A stretch of 64,000 bases of DNA from Tritrichomonas musculus (lineage: Eukaryota > Parabasalia > Tritrichomonadida > Tritrichomonadidae): the NCBI GenBank assembly GCA_039105265.1, contig JAPFFF010000040.1, forward strand, positions 310,001 through 374,000. Reading direction: 5' to 3'. The translations under genes were made by a program, and so were the position numbers. The notes under the pieces were generated by a model. That model had not been told where the DNA came from. It did not search any database and was given only the letters and a program-made list of their open reading frames with translations. How positions within the stretch are numbered: position 1 is the stretch's first letter; the number at the start of each line of letters is the position of its first letter. Positions 1-9,976 of this stretch are shown one piece after another.

Positions 1-261
1 AATCAATAAATGATGTGTATTTAATAGAGATATCTTAATGATTTCCTCTAATGCTATCACTGTTTTGCCCAATGATTGTTTGCCAACAATGACATTCACT
101 GAATTGTAACGAACTTTGATATCTTGATGTATTGGTTTAATTAATGAATTACTGGTTTCATTAGATTTGGACTTTAATGTATCATTAACTTTGTCTCTAA
201 TGAATGATAAATTGTATGAAGGTTCTGTTGTCATAAATGCGTTTTCATCAAAAATAAACAT
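1..261 (-). CDS. Maverick/Polinton packaging-type ATPase, N-terminal part
   Basis: An ATG at 259-261 opens a minus-strand frame that stays open to the window edge (87 codons). Around residues 48-60 it reads VNVIVGKQSLGKT, a Walker A nucleotide-binding loop after a hydrophobic strand, placed as in the A32/FtsK-HerA packaging ATPases of Mavericks. About 85 residues precede or include this motif, so Walker B and the rest lie outside the window. It follows the 381-aa gene on the same strand by about 40 bp, giving a tight co-oriented block. Other P-loop ATPases are possible, but the neighbours favour the Polinton reading. Confidence 0.5.
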   Translation of the reverse strand, partial: MFIFDENAFMTTEPSYNLSFIRDKVNDTLKSKSNETSNSLIKPIHQDIKVRYNSVNVIVGKQSLGKTVIALEEIIKISLLNTHHLLI

Positions 262-304
262 TAATTATTGAGCTTAATGGTTAATACAGTGATTCAGAAT
301 GAAT

Positions 305-1450
305 TTATTGTGGTGGTGCTAAAGCATTTGGTATCATGAATTCTCCTCCTTCACGTTGATAAGCAGGGTTATTCATTAATGCATTCTGATGCGCTCGTTC
401 AACTAATTGAGTTAATGTAGTAGTAACGTCATGAGTTAATGCAGTTTTCTGATCTTCACTCCATTGATCATTAGTGTAATTGAGTCTGAATATCATATCA
501 TCAACGGTTTGATCAATTTCACCAGCACGTGATTTCTTAATTTTTGCAGCAGATTTTTCATTAGTGACACCATATTTTGTATACAATGGTTGAAGAACTG
601 TTGTATTCCAAAAGTCAGCAATAGCTTTTGCAGAAACTTGTAACCTTAATTTCTTCGGAACTTCACAAATTTGAAGAGCACCATCAATGAATGGACCAGC
701 TACATATTTACGGAATCTATTATATGAAGACATTCGTTTTGGTGGTTTAACGTTGTATTTAGTTAAATCATATCCCGCAAACTCAACTGGATTATTATTG
801 AAAGAAGAAACGTTACCACGTAAACTAACATTACTGTTTTCATCATCGTAAGTAACATTATACAATTGCTTTCTGAAATCATTGAATGAATGATTATGAC
901 GATCTTCACGAGTTGGGTATTTATTGTAATAAGCTAATGTTTCAGGATAATTGCTAGCTTTAGTTGTATAACCATTGACAAACATTGGTTCACCTTTACG
1001 ATTGGATATAACGACATCAGGAATTCCATCATTATTTATATCAGTCAAGTTTTGTAATGAAGCTGGTGCATTAGGATTACGTTTATTGAGTTTCCATGGT
1101 GAACTTGGATTAGCTGCATTATGTTTAGTAATTAAATCCTCTGCACCTTGTGGAGAGATTGCATTCTTTACACGTTTGATATCACGTTGAAGGTCTAATA
1201 TAATGTGTTGCAGTTCCTTCATACCAACTTTATTGTTACTAAATCCACCAAATAATTGACCATCTCTAGCGGCGGCAAGAAACCTTGCAATTAATTCAGT
1301 TTTAGCAACATTAACATCACCATTAGAGTAACGTTGAACTTCTTGAATCGTTAATGGCTGTGGTGCATATTTATTATAAATGTTTAGCAAATCCTGAACA
1401 GAAAGCGTGTTTTGCATGAAATCAGCTAATGGATTAACTTGTTGAGTCAT
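305..1450 (-). CDS. Conserved Maverick/Polinton protein, possible minor virion component (381 aa)
   Basis: A complete minus-strand frame from an ATG at 1448-1450 to a TAA at 305-307. The middle (residues about 135-170) has a run with DINNDGIPDVVISNRKGEP followed by NGYTTKASNYP. I recognise this type of segment from large families of hypothetical proteins carried by trichomonad Mavericks. The rest is polar with basic patches; no signal peptide or membrane span is visible. Its position beside a packaging ATPase suggests a structural or genome-associated protein, but the exact role is inference. Codon use is less AT-extreme than in the host spacers. Treated as part of a fossil element. Confidence 0.5.
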   Translation of the reverse strand: MTQQVNPLADFMQNTLSVQDLLNIYNKYAPQPLTIQEVQRYSNGDVNVAKTELIARFLAAARDGQLFGGFSNNKVGMKELQHIILDLQRDIKRVKNAISPQGAEDLITKHNAANPSSPWKLNKRNPNAPASLQNLTDINNDGIPDVVISNRKGEPMFVNGYTTKASNYPETLAYYNKYPTREDRHNHSFNDFRKQLYNVTYDDENSNVSLRGNVSSFNNNPVEFAGYDLTKYNVKPPKRMSSYNRFRKYVAGPFIDGALQICEVPKKLRLQVSAKAIADFWNTTVLQPLYTKYGVTNEKSAAKIKKSRAGEIDQTVDDMIFRLNYTNDQWSEDQKTALTHDVTTTLTQLVERAHQNALMNNPAYQREGGEFMIPNALAPPQ

Positions 1451-1495
1451 TTGCTTGACACTAAAAATAAAAATGAATGAAATCGAATTTATGTT

Positions 1496-1963
1496 TTAAA
1501 ATGCATCAGGGTCTATTTCGGTTTCAATGAATTCGTCTTTGGGTTCATCAATGATTTGATTTCTGATTCGATTAATGTTTTGTTGATTTAAGCATTGATG
1601 AATCTCTGATGGGTAATAAACGAATTCTTTATATTCTTGAGCTTCAAAGTCAACATTTAATATAAACATTTTTGACTTGTTCTTAGGTAAAGAACGTTTA
1701 TCAGATTCACTGAATGCAATGCATAATTGTTTTTCATAAATTTCAAGTATTTGTTTGTGATTAATGTATATATTTTTGTCTTCAAAGACGAACAATTCAA
1801 TGAATACAGGCTTAATGCAGAGTTGTTTATACTTGTTCTTAAATGCATCCTTACCTTCGAAGTAAACGTTTGCACTATTTGGTGTACATTGATGGTTTTG
1901 TTTAGTGTATTTACTAATGGTTTCAACGAATTTGGTGATTGAATTGTACGTTAACTTTGTCAT
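1496..1963 (-). CDS. Small Maverick/Polinton-associated protein (155 aa)
   Basis: A complete minus-strand frame with ATG at 1961-1963, lying 45 bp upstream of the 381-aa gene in the same orientation. The product is a soluble-looking 155-aa protein with an acidic tail (residues about 135-155, DEPKDEFIETEIDPDAF). I recognise no domain. Its leader and that of the next gene share a T-rich block followed by TTTTTCAA, suggesting a common promoter type within the element. Assigned to the element by position, orientation and composition only. Confidence 0.4.
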   Translation of the reverse strand: MTKLTYNSITKFVETISKYTKQNHQCTPNSANVYFEGKDAFKNKYKQLCIKPVFIELFVFEDKNIYINHKQILEIYEKQLCIAFSESDKRSLPKNKSKMFILNVDFEAQEYKEFVYYPSEIHQCLNQQNINRIRNQIIDEPKDEFIETEIDPDAF

Positions 1964-2064
1964 TTGCGTTGCAGTAAAAATATTTGCAATAATGGTTTCA
2001 AATAAAGTTGAAATTGATTGAAAAATAAAGGATGTAAGGACTTTGTCCGAGCCGAAGGCCTGAA

Positions 2065-2322
2065 TTAAAACATTAAAGCATCTGAATCAAAGTCATAGTT
2101 TAATTGTTTCAATTGATCATCAGTAAATACTTCATCAGATTCGTTTGCACTAAGATCTAAATTAAAATCACCAATATCGTATAATGTTTGAATTTCGTTT
2201 TGCATATAATTAATGGAATGAAGTAAATGATCATGTTTTTGATTGTTCTTACATTCATTCATTTGTGAAACACATTTATCAATACACTGTTTATAATAAT
2301 TGTATTCACTAGTTACTGTCAT
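2065..2322 (-). CDS. Small acidic Maverick/Polinton-associated protein (85 aa)
   Basis: A short complete frame with ATG at 2320-2322 and an acidic C-terminal half (DLSANESDEVFTDDQLKQL). It begins with a helical, Cys-containing stretch (NYYKQCIDKCVSQMNECKN), which could be a small coiled or disulphide-linked helix. It sits about 100 bp upstream of the 155-aa gene, same strand. No recognised family. It is the outermost gene I can see on this side of the element. Confidence 0.35.
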   Translation of the reverse strand: MTVTSEYNYYKQCIDKCVSQMNECKNNQKHDHLLHSINYMQNEIQTLYDIGDFNLDLSANESDEVFTDDQLKQLNYDFDSDALMF

Positions 2323-2889
2323 CTTTCTTTTTCGTTGGTGATAAAATAAATTCTAACACTAATTCTTACATTAATAACCGTATTATTTTTGGAATTGTTT
2401 GAAAAATAAATGGCATAACGAATTTGTCATGTTCGATAAATCCGAGAAAATTGCAGTAGTGTCATTGATAACGGCAAATCAAATGTAAATCAAAATTGAA
2501 GACCACAAATTACAAAATTCTGGGAAGGCAAAAAAAATACAAATTATCGGAACTGCATTTTGTACCTATTCTTATCTACATTACACTATACACCTCCGAA
2601 TTGGGGAAAAAAGCTTCCCCAGGGGAAAAAATTTTGGGGAAATGTAACCACCTTATATATTTATTATTCAAAAATTTTCGGGGGGCTTCGCCCCCCGAAC
2701 CCCCTACTATGTATAAATATCATCGACAAGTCAACAAATAATAAAAAATGATTTTATGATATGCCCAAGAAAATTGTTCAAAGTAGGAATAATACTTCAT
2801 AGATATTTTGTGCTCTTATATAATAAATTAATGATGAAAATAATTTTGATTTAAAAATAATTAAAATTTAAGTGTATTATAAAATTTTG
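2323..2889. other. Gene-free end region of the Polinton and its flank
   Basis: About 570 bp without a credible gene. It holds the leader of the 85-aa gene, then from about 2,590 a run of short G and C blocks separated by A/T, then the strong hairpin listed at 2679-2697, then AT-rich DNA up to the 17-bp repeat array. Two short plus-strand frames here use non-ATG context or cross the G/C hairpin and are not convincing. Confidence 0.5.
2679..2697. repeat. Perfect G/C hairpin, 8-bp stem, 3-nt loop
   Basis: The arm cggggggc is followed by the loop ttc and the arm gccccccg, a perfect and very stable stem in otherwise AT-rich DNA. It is followed by gaacccccta. Such G/C hairpins are common near ends of mobile elements; here it marks the likely approach to the Polinton terminus. 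It could equally act on transcripts leaving the neighbouring DNA. Confidence 0.7.
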
Positions 2890-5656
2890 TCCGCACTGCC
2901 ATCATACTTGCACTCCCATCATACTTGTACTTGTATCATGCTGGCACTCGTATCATACTTGCACTCGTATCATGCTTGCACTCGTATCATGCTTGCACTC
3001 CCATCATACTTGTACTTGTATCATGCTGGCACTCGTATCATACTTGCACTCCCATCATACTTGTACTTGTATCATGCTGGCACTCGTATCATACTTGCAC
3101 TCGTATCATGCTTGCACTCGTATCATGCTTGCACTCCCATCATACTTGTACTTGCATCATACTTGTACTTGTATCATGCTTGCACTCGTATCATACTTGC
3201 ACTCCCATCATACTTGCACTCCCATCATACTTGTACTTGTATCATGCTGGCACTCGTATCATGCTTGCACTCGTATCATGCTTGCACTCGTATCATACTT
3301 GCACTCCCATCATACTTGTACTTGTATCATGCTGGCACTCGTATCATACTTGCACTCGTATCATGCTTGCACTCGTATCATGCTTGCACTCCCATCATAC
3401 TTGTACTTGCATCATACTTGTACTTGTATCATGCTTGCACTCGTATCATACTTGCACTCCCATCATACTTGCACTCCCATCATACTTGTACTTGTATCAT
3501 GCTGGCACTCGTATCATGCTTGCACTCGTATCATGCTTGCACTCGTATCATACTTGCACTCCCATCATACTTGTACTTGTATCATGCTTGCACTCGTATC
3601 ATGCTTGCACTCGTATCATGCTTGCACTCCCATCATACTTGTACTTGTATCATGCTGGCACTCGTATCATGCTTGCACTCGTATCATGCTTGCACTCGTA
3701 TCATACTTGCACTCCCATCATACTTGTACTTGTATCATGCTGGCACTCGTATCATGCTTGCACTCGTATCATGCTTGCACTCGTATCATGCTTGCACTCC
3801 CATCATACTTGTACTTGTATCATGCTGGCACTCGTATCATACTTGCACTCGTATCATGCTTGCACTCGTATCATGCTTGCACTCGTATCATGCTTGCACT
3901 CGTATCATACTTGTACTTGCATCATACTTGCACTCCCATCATACTTGTACTTGTATCATGCTGGCACTCGTATCATGCTTGCACTCGTATCATGCTTGCA
4001 CTCGTATCATACTTGCACTCCCATCATACTTGTACTTGTATCATGCTTGCACTCGTATCATGCTTGCACTCGTATCATGCTTGCACTCCCATCATACTTG
4101 TACTTGTATCATGCTGGCACTCGTATCATGCTTGCACTCGTATCATGCTTGCACTCGTATCATACTTGCACTCCCATCATACTTGTACTTGTATCATGCT
4201 TGCACTCGTATCATACTTGCACTCCCATCATACTTGTACTTGTATCATGCTGGCACTCGTATCATACTTGCACTCGTATCATGCTTGCACTCGTATCATG
4301 CTTGCACTCCCATCATACTTGTACTTGCATCATACTTGTACTTGTATCATGCTTGCACTCGTATCATACTTGCACTCCCATCATACTTGCACTCCCATCA
4401 TACTTGTACTTGTATCATGCTGGCACTCGTATCATGCTTGCACTCGTATCATGCTTGCACTCGTATCATACTTGCACTCCCATCATACTTGTACTTGTAT
4501 CATGCTTGCACTCGTATCATGCTTGCACTCGTATCATGCTTGCACTCCCATCATACTTGTACTTGTATCATGCTGGCACTCGTATCATGCTTGCACTCGT
4601 ATCATGCTTGCACTCGTATCATACTTGCACTCCCATCATACTTGTACTTGTATCATGCTGGCACTCGTATCATGCTTGCACTCGTATCATGCTTGCACTC
4701 GTATCATGCTTGCACTCCCATCATACTTGTACTTGTATCATGCTGGCACTCGTATCATACTTGCACTCGTATCATGCTTGCACTCGTATCATGCTTGCAC
4801 TCGTATCATGCTTGCACTCCCATCATACTTGTACTTGCATCATACTTGTACTTGTATCATGCTTGCACTCGTATCATACTTGCACTCCCATCATACTTGC
4901 ACTCCCATCATACTTGTACTTGTATCATGCTGGCACTCGTATCATGCTTGCACTCGTATCATGCTTGCACTCGTATCATACTTGCACTCCCATCATACTT
5001 GTACTTGTATCATGCTGGCACTCGTATCATGCTTGCACTCCCATCATACTTGCACTCGTATCATGCTTGCACTCCCATCATACTTGTACTTGTATCATGC
5101 TTGCACTCGTATCATACTTGCACTCCCATCATACTTGTACTTGTATCATGCTTGCACTCGTATCATACTTGCACTCCCATCATACTTGTACTTGTATCAT
5201 GCTGGCACTCGTATCATGCTGGCACTCGTATCATGCTTGCACTCGTATCATACTTGCACTCCCATCATACTTGTACTTGTATCATGCTTGCACTCGTATC
5301 ATACTTGTACTTGTATCATGCTGGCACTCGTATCATGCTGGCACTCGTATCATACTTGCACTCCCATCATACTTGTACTTGTATCATGCTGGCACTCGTA
5401 TCATGCTGGCACTCGTATCATGCTTGCACTCGTATCATGCTTGCACTCCCATCATACTTGTACTTGTATCATGCTTGCACTCGTATCATACTTGCACTCC
5501 CATCATACTTGTACTTGTATCATGCTGGCACTCGTATCATGCTGGCACTCGTATCATGCTTGCACTCCCATCATGCTTGCACTCGTATCATGCTTGCACT
5601 CGTATCATGCTTGCACTCGTATCATGCTTGCACTCCCATCATGCTTGTACTCGCAT
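2890..5656 (+). repeat. 17-bp minisatellite, about 163 units, with 255-bp higher-order repeats
   Basis: The unit is tcgtatcatgcttgcac and variants. A few positions vary between two states (GT or CC before atcat, catgc or catac, ttg or tgg, gcac or gtac, tgtatc or tgcatc), giving a code of unit types along the array. Blocks of 15 units recur as exact copies: the stretch starting at 3061 is repeated 255 bp later at 3316, and the same block type returns near 4230. Because 17 is not a multiple of 3 and the unit has no stop on the plus strand, all three plus frames stay open for about 900 codons; this is arithmetic, not evidence of a gene. The array lies between the Polinton end and the 3' side of the hAT gene. 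Confidence 0.95.
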
Positions 5657-5757
5657 TAAATATCTAAATAAAAGATTTTTTTTAAACAATTCAATAACAA
5701 TATTTTAAAATAAATAAAAAAAGCAAATTATATAGTTTTAATTAATGTTTTATTTAT

Positions 5758-7875
5758 TTAATCATCATTATTCAATCCTCGAAGAAGAGTTAATCTTGCA
5801 TCCAGCAAGTCTTTCTTTGAACTCATCCTTCTTGCGGTCAATACCAATCGTTGCATGCTGATAGTTCTTTCACAACTAGCTTCGCTACATGGAGAAGAAT
5901 GAAGACGCATTGCAATATCTGCAATTGTAGACCAAATTGGATTTATTGAGCCTCTGATATGGGCCCAATAATAATCCCCATTCTCCAATCTTTGATCTTT
6001 AAATGGGTCTTGGCTTGATCGCACAAATGAATTGAATGCGTTCAATGTCCTTTGTAATGATAATGGCGCAATCCCCCAGTTTTGAAGTGTAGTTTCGAGG
6101 AATTGTTGAGCTGGATAAATAAGCATTCTTTTCTTCATTTCTTTGTCTTCTGGGGGATTTTCATTCACTCCATTCTTTTGTGCATTTCCTTGATATTCGA
6201 CATCATTTTCTGATGTTGGATCATATGTAAATTCAGCTTCTTTCTTGTTACTTTCTTTTTCTTTTTCTCTCTTCTGAAGAGACTCTATAAAATCTTCTTC
6301 TTCTTCTTCTTCTTCAATTAGCTCCCAAGGAAGATTGTCTTCTTCTTCATCATCATTTTCATCTTCAGTTTCACTTCTTGGTCCTAATATTTGTCGAAAA
6401 TCACTTGAATAATCAACTGGTTGGAGTGGAATTTGGACATTATCTAAGGACATATCAACAAGCTCTTCTATATCTTCTTTCTTTCGGCCTTTAGACACTA
6501 CAAATTTTGTCCTGTAATTTGGTTTACGAGGGAATATTTTCTTATTGATTCTATTTGAGAAATCTTCCCTTCCTTCAGGCGTCAAGATATACGACAGCAT
6601 CCATATTCCAGCATCATCTGAACGTTGTGTGTAGTTTATTAACTGTGTTTTGATATCTGCTGCATAATCAACTTCATCTTCAAGATCTTCCAAAGCACCA
6701 ATTGCATCTTCTAATATTCGAAACGCTTTGAAGTGAGGTGTCTTCGGATCTTCAAAAATATTGGTAAGCGATTTGAGAATAGATAATACTTTCTGAAGAT
6801 CGAGTAGTTCCCTCAAATCAAAATTCATGAATTGTTGAATCTGCTGATTGTGCTCGATTATGAAAGAGCATATATCATAATCAACAATCCACCGAGTCAG
6901 TTGTACCTTTGGACAAACACCAAGAACATCTTGAGGGCGTTTTCGGCATTCTTCAGAAATGTCTCTCATGTGATCAACAGCTAAAAGTAAGCCCACTGTC
7001 CAGTTGTATGCTCTCTTATAGGCGTTGTTGATTCGATGGCAAAGGCATGGATTGACAATGATTCTTCTCATAAAATCGTTATGATCGACATACCGCCTTC
7101 TCAGAGAATCTGGCCAAGTGAATGAGAGGGCCTTTAACTGAGCTTTGTTTCCATCAACAGTGACTGAGCCAACAGGAATATTATTTATTCTTAAAAAGTC
7201 AAGCCCCCGAGCTAAATGCTCTGTGTATGTTACGGCATCACCTTTTGGCATTACAGATGTGAAGCATGGATACGGCTTGAGTGCTGAAAGTGGATCTTCT
7301 AGAACGAAATCAAGATCATGAACACCACGTGTTGATCCTTCATCACAGCTTACACCAACATACGGCAGTTTTGAGAATAATTCGAATTGGAACTTATTGA
7401 CTTCGGTTGCAGCAGCAATCATGTATTTTCTTACTGTATCGGGAGAATACTTACTATATATGTCGTCTAGTTTCCTTTTGTGGTTTTGCATCCCGAATTG
7501 AATTGCAACTTTGATGAGTCTTTGCAACTCCTCTGAGGCGCCTGCTTCAAGTGACAGATTTCGTCGGCCAACAAAGACTGCAACGCAGTTCAGCAAGTCT
7601 TCATAAGTGATTCCTTCGCTTTTCTCAACAGCAGTTGGAGTAAAGTATGAAAGAATTGTTTTGTTTGCTTCGACTTTCTTGAATGTGCATTGGTGAATGA
7701 TTCCTACAGCAATATCTTTCTTCAAATCGGATTCTCTTTTGGAAAATTGGCATCGGTACATTCCATCTGGCCTCATTTGCTTGCCCATGCAATAGCTTTG
7801 ATAATTTTTTTTCACGAGTTTACGAAAGTATCTATGAGTTGGGTCACCATCATATGTAACTTCAGTTACAGACAT
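5758..7875 (-). CDS. hAT-family transposase (705 aa), apparently intact
   Basis: A single uninterrupted frame with ATG at 7873-7875; the TAA stop sits in TAAATAAATAAA, fitting the parabasalid habit of a poly(A) signal overlapping the stop. The C-terminus (residues about 640-700) has the hAT dimerisation signature: PIWSTIADIAMRLHSSPCSE, then ASCERTISMQRLV and RRMSSKKDLLDARLTLLR. Upstream are SCDEGSTRG and an RNaseH-like core. A very acidic insert (about residues 500-540, runs of E and D) splits the core from the dimerisation domain. The N-terminus has Cys and His residues at spacings that could be a degenerate BED finger. No paired terminal repeats are visible close to the gene; both sides are occupied by minisatellites. 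It could be a domesticated or stranded hAT gene. Confidence 0.75.
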   Translation of the reverse strand: MSVTEVTYDGDPTHRYFRKLVKKNYQSYCMGKQMRPDGMYRCQFSKRESDLKKDIAVGIIHQCTFKKVEANKTILSYFTPTAVEKSEGITYEDLLNCVAVFVGRRNLSLEAGASEELQRLIKVAIQFGMQNHKRKLDDIYSKYSPDTVRKYMIAAATEVNKFQFELFSKLPYVGVSCDEGSTRGVHDLDFVLEDPLSALKPYPCFTSVMPKGDAVTYTEHLARGLDFLRINNIPVGSVTVDGNKAQLKALSFTWPDSLRRRYVDHNDFMRRIIVNPCLCHRINNAYKRAYNWTVGLLLAVDHMRDISEECRKRPQDVLGVCPKVQLTRWIVDYDICSFIIEHNQQIQQFMNFDLRELLDLQKVLSILKSLTNIFEDPKTPHFKAFRILEDAIGALEDLEDEVDYAADIKTQLINYTQRSDDAGIWMLSYILTPEGREDFSNRINKKIFPRKPNYRTKFVVSKGRKKEDIEELVDMSLDNVQIPLQPVDYSSDFRQILGPRSETEDENDDEEEDNLPWELIEEEEEEEDFIESLQKREKEKESNKKEAEFTYDPTSENDVEYQGNAQKNGVNENPPEDKEMKKRMLIYPAQQFLETTLQNWGIAPLSLQRTLNAFNSFVRSSQDPFKDQRLENGDYYWAHIRGSINPIWSTIADIAMRLHSSPCSEASCERTISMQRLVLTARRMSSKKDLLDARLTLLRGLNNDD

Positions 7876-7883
7876 TATAATAA

Positions 7884-7888
7884 AGTGA
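7884..7888 (-). promoter_or_regulatory. Initiator-like motif of the hAT gene
   Basis: On the minus strand the leader reads TTCACTTTATTATAATG, placing a TCACT initiator-type motif 9-13 bp upstream of the ATG, as expected for trichomonad Inr elements with very short 5' leaders. A 14-bp perfect palindrome (aagtgaattcactt) lies about 30 bp further upstream at 7915-7928 and repeats the same half-site. Confidence 0.4.
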
Positions 7889-7962
7889 AGTGGAAAGTTT
7901 TCTCGTTTTTTTAAAGTGAATTCACTTCATTTGACGTTAAAGGGAGATTGTCTATGTCATTG

Positions 7963-9130
7963 CTGATGCCGATGCCAATACTGCTGTTGATGCCGATGCC
8001 AATGCTGCTGTTGATGCCGATGCCAATGCTGCTGTTGATGCCGATGCCAATGCTGCTGTTGATGCCGATGCCAATGCTGCTGTTGATGCCGATGCCAATG
8101 CTGCTGTTGATGCCGATGCCAATGCTGCTGTTGATGCCGATGCCAATGCTGCTGTTGATGCCGATGCCAATGCTGCTGTTGATGCCGATGCCAATGCTGC
8201 TGTTGATGCCGATGCCAATGCTGCTGTTGATGCCGATGCCAATGCTGCTGTTGATGCCGATGCCAATGCTGCTGTTGATGCCGATGCCAATGCTGCTGTT
8301 GATGCCGATGCCAATGCTGCTGTTGATGCTGATGCCAATGCTGCTGTTGATGCTGATGCCAATGCTGCTGTTGATGCTGATGCCAATGCTGCTGTTGATG
8401 CCGATGCCAATGCTGCTGTTGATGCCGATGCCAATGCTGCTGTTGATGCCGATGCCAATGCTGCTGTTGATGCCGATGCCAATGCTGCTGTTGATGCCGA
8501 TGCCAATGCTGCTGTTGATGCTGATGCCAATGCTGCTGTTGATGCTGATGCCAATGCTGCTGTTGATGCTGATGCCAATGCTGCTGTTGATGCTGATGCC
8601 AATGCTGCTGTTGATGCTGATGCCAATGCTGCTGTTGATGCTGATGCCAATGCTGCTGTTGATGCCGATGCCAATGCTGCTGTTGATGCCGATGCCAATG
8701 CTGCTGTTGATGCCGATGCCAATGCTGCTGTTGATGCCGATGCCAATGCTGCTGTTGATGCTGATGCCAATGCTGCTGTTGATGCCGATGCCAATGCTGC
8801 TGTTGATGCCGATGCCAATGCTGCTGTTGATGCCGATGCCAATGCTGCTGTTGATGCCGATGCCAATGCTGCTGTTGATGCCGATGCCAATGCTGCTGTT
8901 GATGCCGATGCCAATGCTGCTGTTGATGCCGATGCCAATGCTGCTGTTGATGCTGATGCCAATGCTGCTGTTGATGCCGATGCCAATGCTGCTGTTGATG
9001 CTGATGCCAATGCTGCTGTTGATGCTGATGCCAATGCTGCTGTTGATGCTGATGCCAATGCTGCTGTTGATGCTGATGCCAATGCTGCTGTTGATGCCGA
9101 TGCCAATGCTGCTGTTGATGCCGATGCCAT
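7963..9130. repeat. 24-bp minisatellite, about 48 units
   Basis: The unit is gatgccgatgccaat followed by gctgctgtt, nearly perfect throughout. The main variation is ccg or ctg in the first half, and the two forms occur in runs, as expected from unequal exchange or slippage. Because 24 is a multiple of 3, each open frame encodes a repeating octapeptide (LLLMPMPM on plus; NSSIGIGI or ALASASTA on minus). Nothing favours one frame over another, so I treat it as a satellite. It lies upstream of the hAT gene and is continuous with the 18-bp repeat and the decayed coiled-coil gene to its right. Confidence 0.95.
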
Positions 9131-9458
9131 TGCGGATGTCGATGTCATTGCGAATGTCGATGGTATTGCAGATGTCGATGTCATTACGGATGTCGATGTC
9201 ATTACGGATGTCGATGTCATTGCGGATGTCGATGTCATTACGGATGTCGATGTCATTGCGGATGTCATTGCGAATGTCGATGTCATTGCGGATGTCGATG
9301 TCGATGCAAATGTCATTGCGAATGTCGATGTCATTGCGGATGCGATGTCGATGCAAATGTCATTGCGAATGTCGATGTCATTGCGGATGTCGATGTCGAT
9401 GCAAATGTCATTGCGGATGTCGATGTCGATGCAAATGTCATTGCGGATGTCGATGTCC
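9131..9458. repeat. 18-bp repeat tract (gcggatgtcgatgtcatt type)
   Basis: About 330 bp made of gcggatgtcgatgtcatt and shorter or longer combinations of the gatgtc and cattgcg pieces. It appears to be a degenerated relative of the 24-bp unit, with which it shares the gatg-cc/gatg-tc core, and it grades into the coiled-coil remnant at 9,459. Minus-strand reading gives IRNDID repeats. Confidence 0.85.
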
Positions 9459-9976
9459 ATTGATGACTTCGATCGTTGAACTCAATTCGTTGATCTTCCA
9501 ATTGAGTCATTCGATCTCTCTTTCTTTGGCTTCAGTTGTTGATTGTAACTAGCTGATCTTGCTGTTGAGTGTTTCGATTTCTCAGTTCTTGTCTTCAACA
9601 GTGGATTGTGATATTGCAACCTATACATTGAGTCCTTCGATTCTTGATCGTAAATCGTTGATCTTTCTGTCAATTGTTTCGATTTCCCTATTCTTGGCTT
9701 CAACTGTTGAATGAAGTTCAACAATCTTGTAATTGAGTGATTCAATTGTTGAACTCAATTCATTGATCTTCCAATTGAGTCATTCGATCTCTCTTTCTTT
9801 GGCTTCAATTGTTGTTTGCAACTCAGCGATTTGTCCATTGATGACTTCGATCGTTGAACTCAATTCGTTGATCTTCCAATTGAGTCATTCGATCTCTCTT
9901 TCTTTGGCTTCAGTTGTTGATTGTAACTAGCTGATCTTGCTGTTGAGTGTTTCGATTTCTCAGTTCTTGTCTTCAA
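9455..9976. repeat. Perfect 144-bp direct repeat, 378 bp apart
   Basis: Positions 9455-9598 and 9833-9976 are identical over 144 bp as read here. A shorter related copy lies between, around 9,745-9,810. The spacing of 378 bp is a multiple of 3, so the duplication would have preserved a coiled-coil frame. Identity shows a recent duplication or gene conversion. Confidence 0.85.

Larger units (their letters stand above)
1..2750 (-). mobile_element. Maverick/Polinton fossil, end portion (cut by window edge)
   Basis: Four consecutive minus-strand reading frames have the look of a Maverick/Polinton gene block: a packaging-type ATPase with a Walker A motif at the window edge, a 381-aa protein of the sort found with these elements, and two small proteins. 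The spacer right of the last gene ends in G/C-rich foldable sequence near 2,600-2,700, a plausible approach to the element's terminus. The other terminus, polymerase, integrase and major capsid gene are not in view. What is visible looks whole in its reading frames, so the insertion seems young. Family assignment rests on my recognition of the ATPase and the 381-aa protein; the exact right border is a guess. Confidence 0.6.

Noticed and set aside
2890-5656. CRISPR-like array
   Set aside because: Units are contiguous 17-mers without unique spacers and the genome is eukaryotic.
2872-5708. Three overlapping plus-strand frames of about 900 codons rich in His, Cys, Tyr and Leu
   Set aside because: They are the three readings of one 17-bp tandem repeat without plus-strand stops. 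No start context, flanking domain or frame preference supports a protein.
5657-7960. Terminal inverted repeats immediately flanking the hAT gene
   Set aside because: I compared both flanks and found no convincing inverted match or 8-bp target duplication.
7911-9552. Long octapeptide-repeat frames on both strands (LLLMPMPM, NSSIGIGI, ALASASTA)
   Set aside because: All arise from a 24-bp repeat whose length keeps every stop-free frame open. Neither strand shows a better start or flanking domain.
9482-9745. Minus frame of 87 codons in the coiled-coil remnant
   Set aside because: The coiled-coil reading (EIETLNSKIS, TTEAKEREIE) is in another frame; this one is its shadow.
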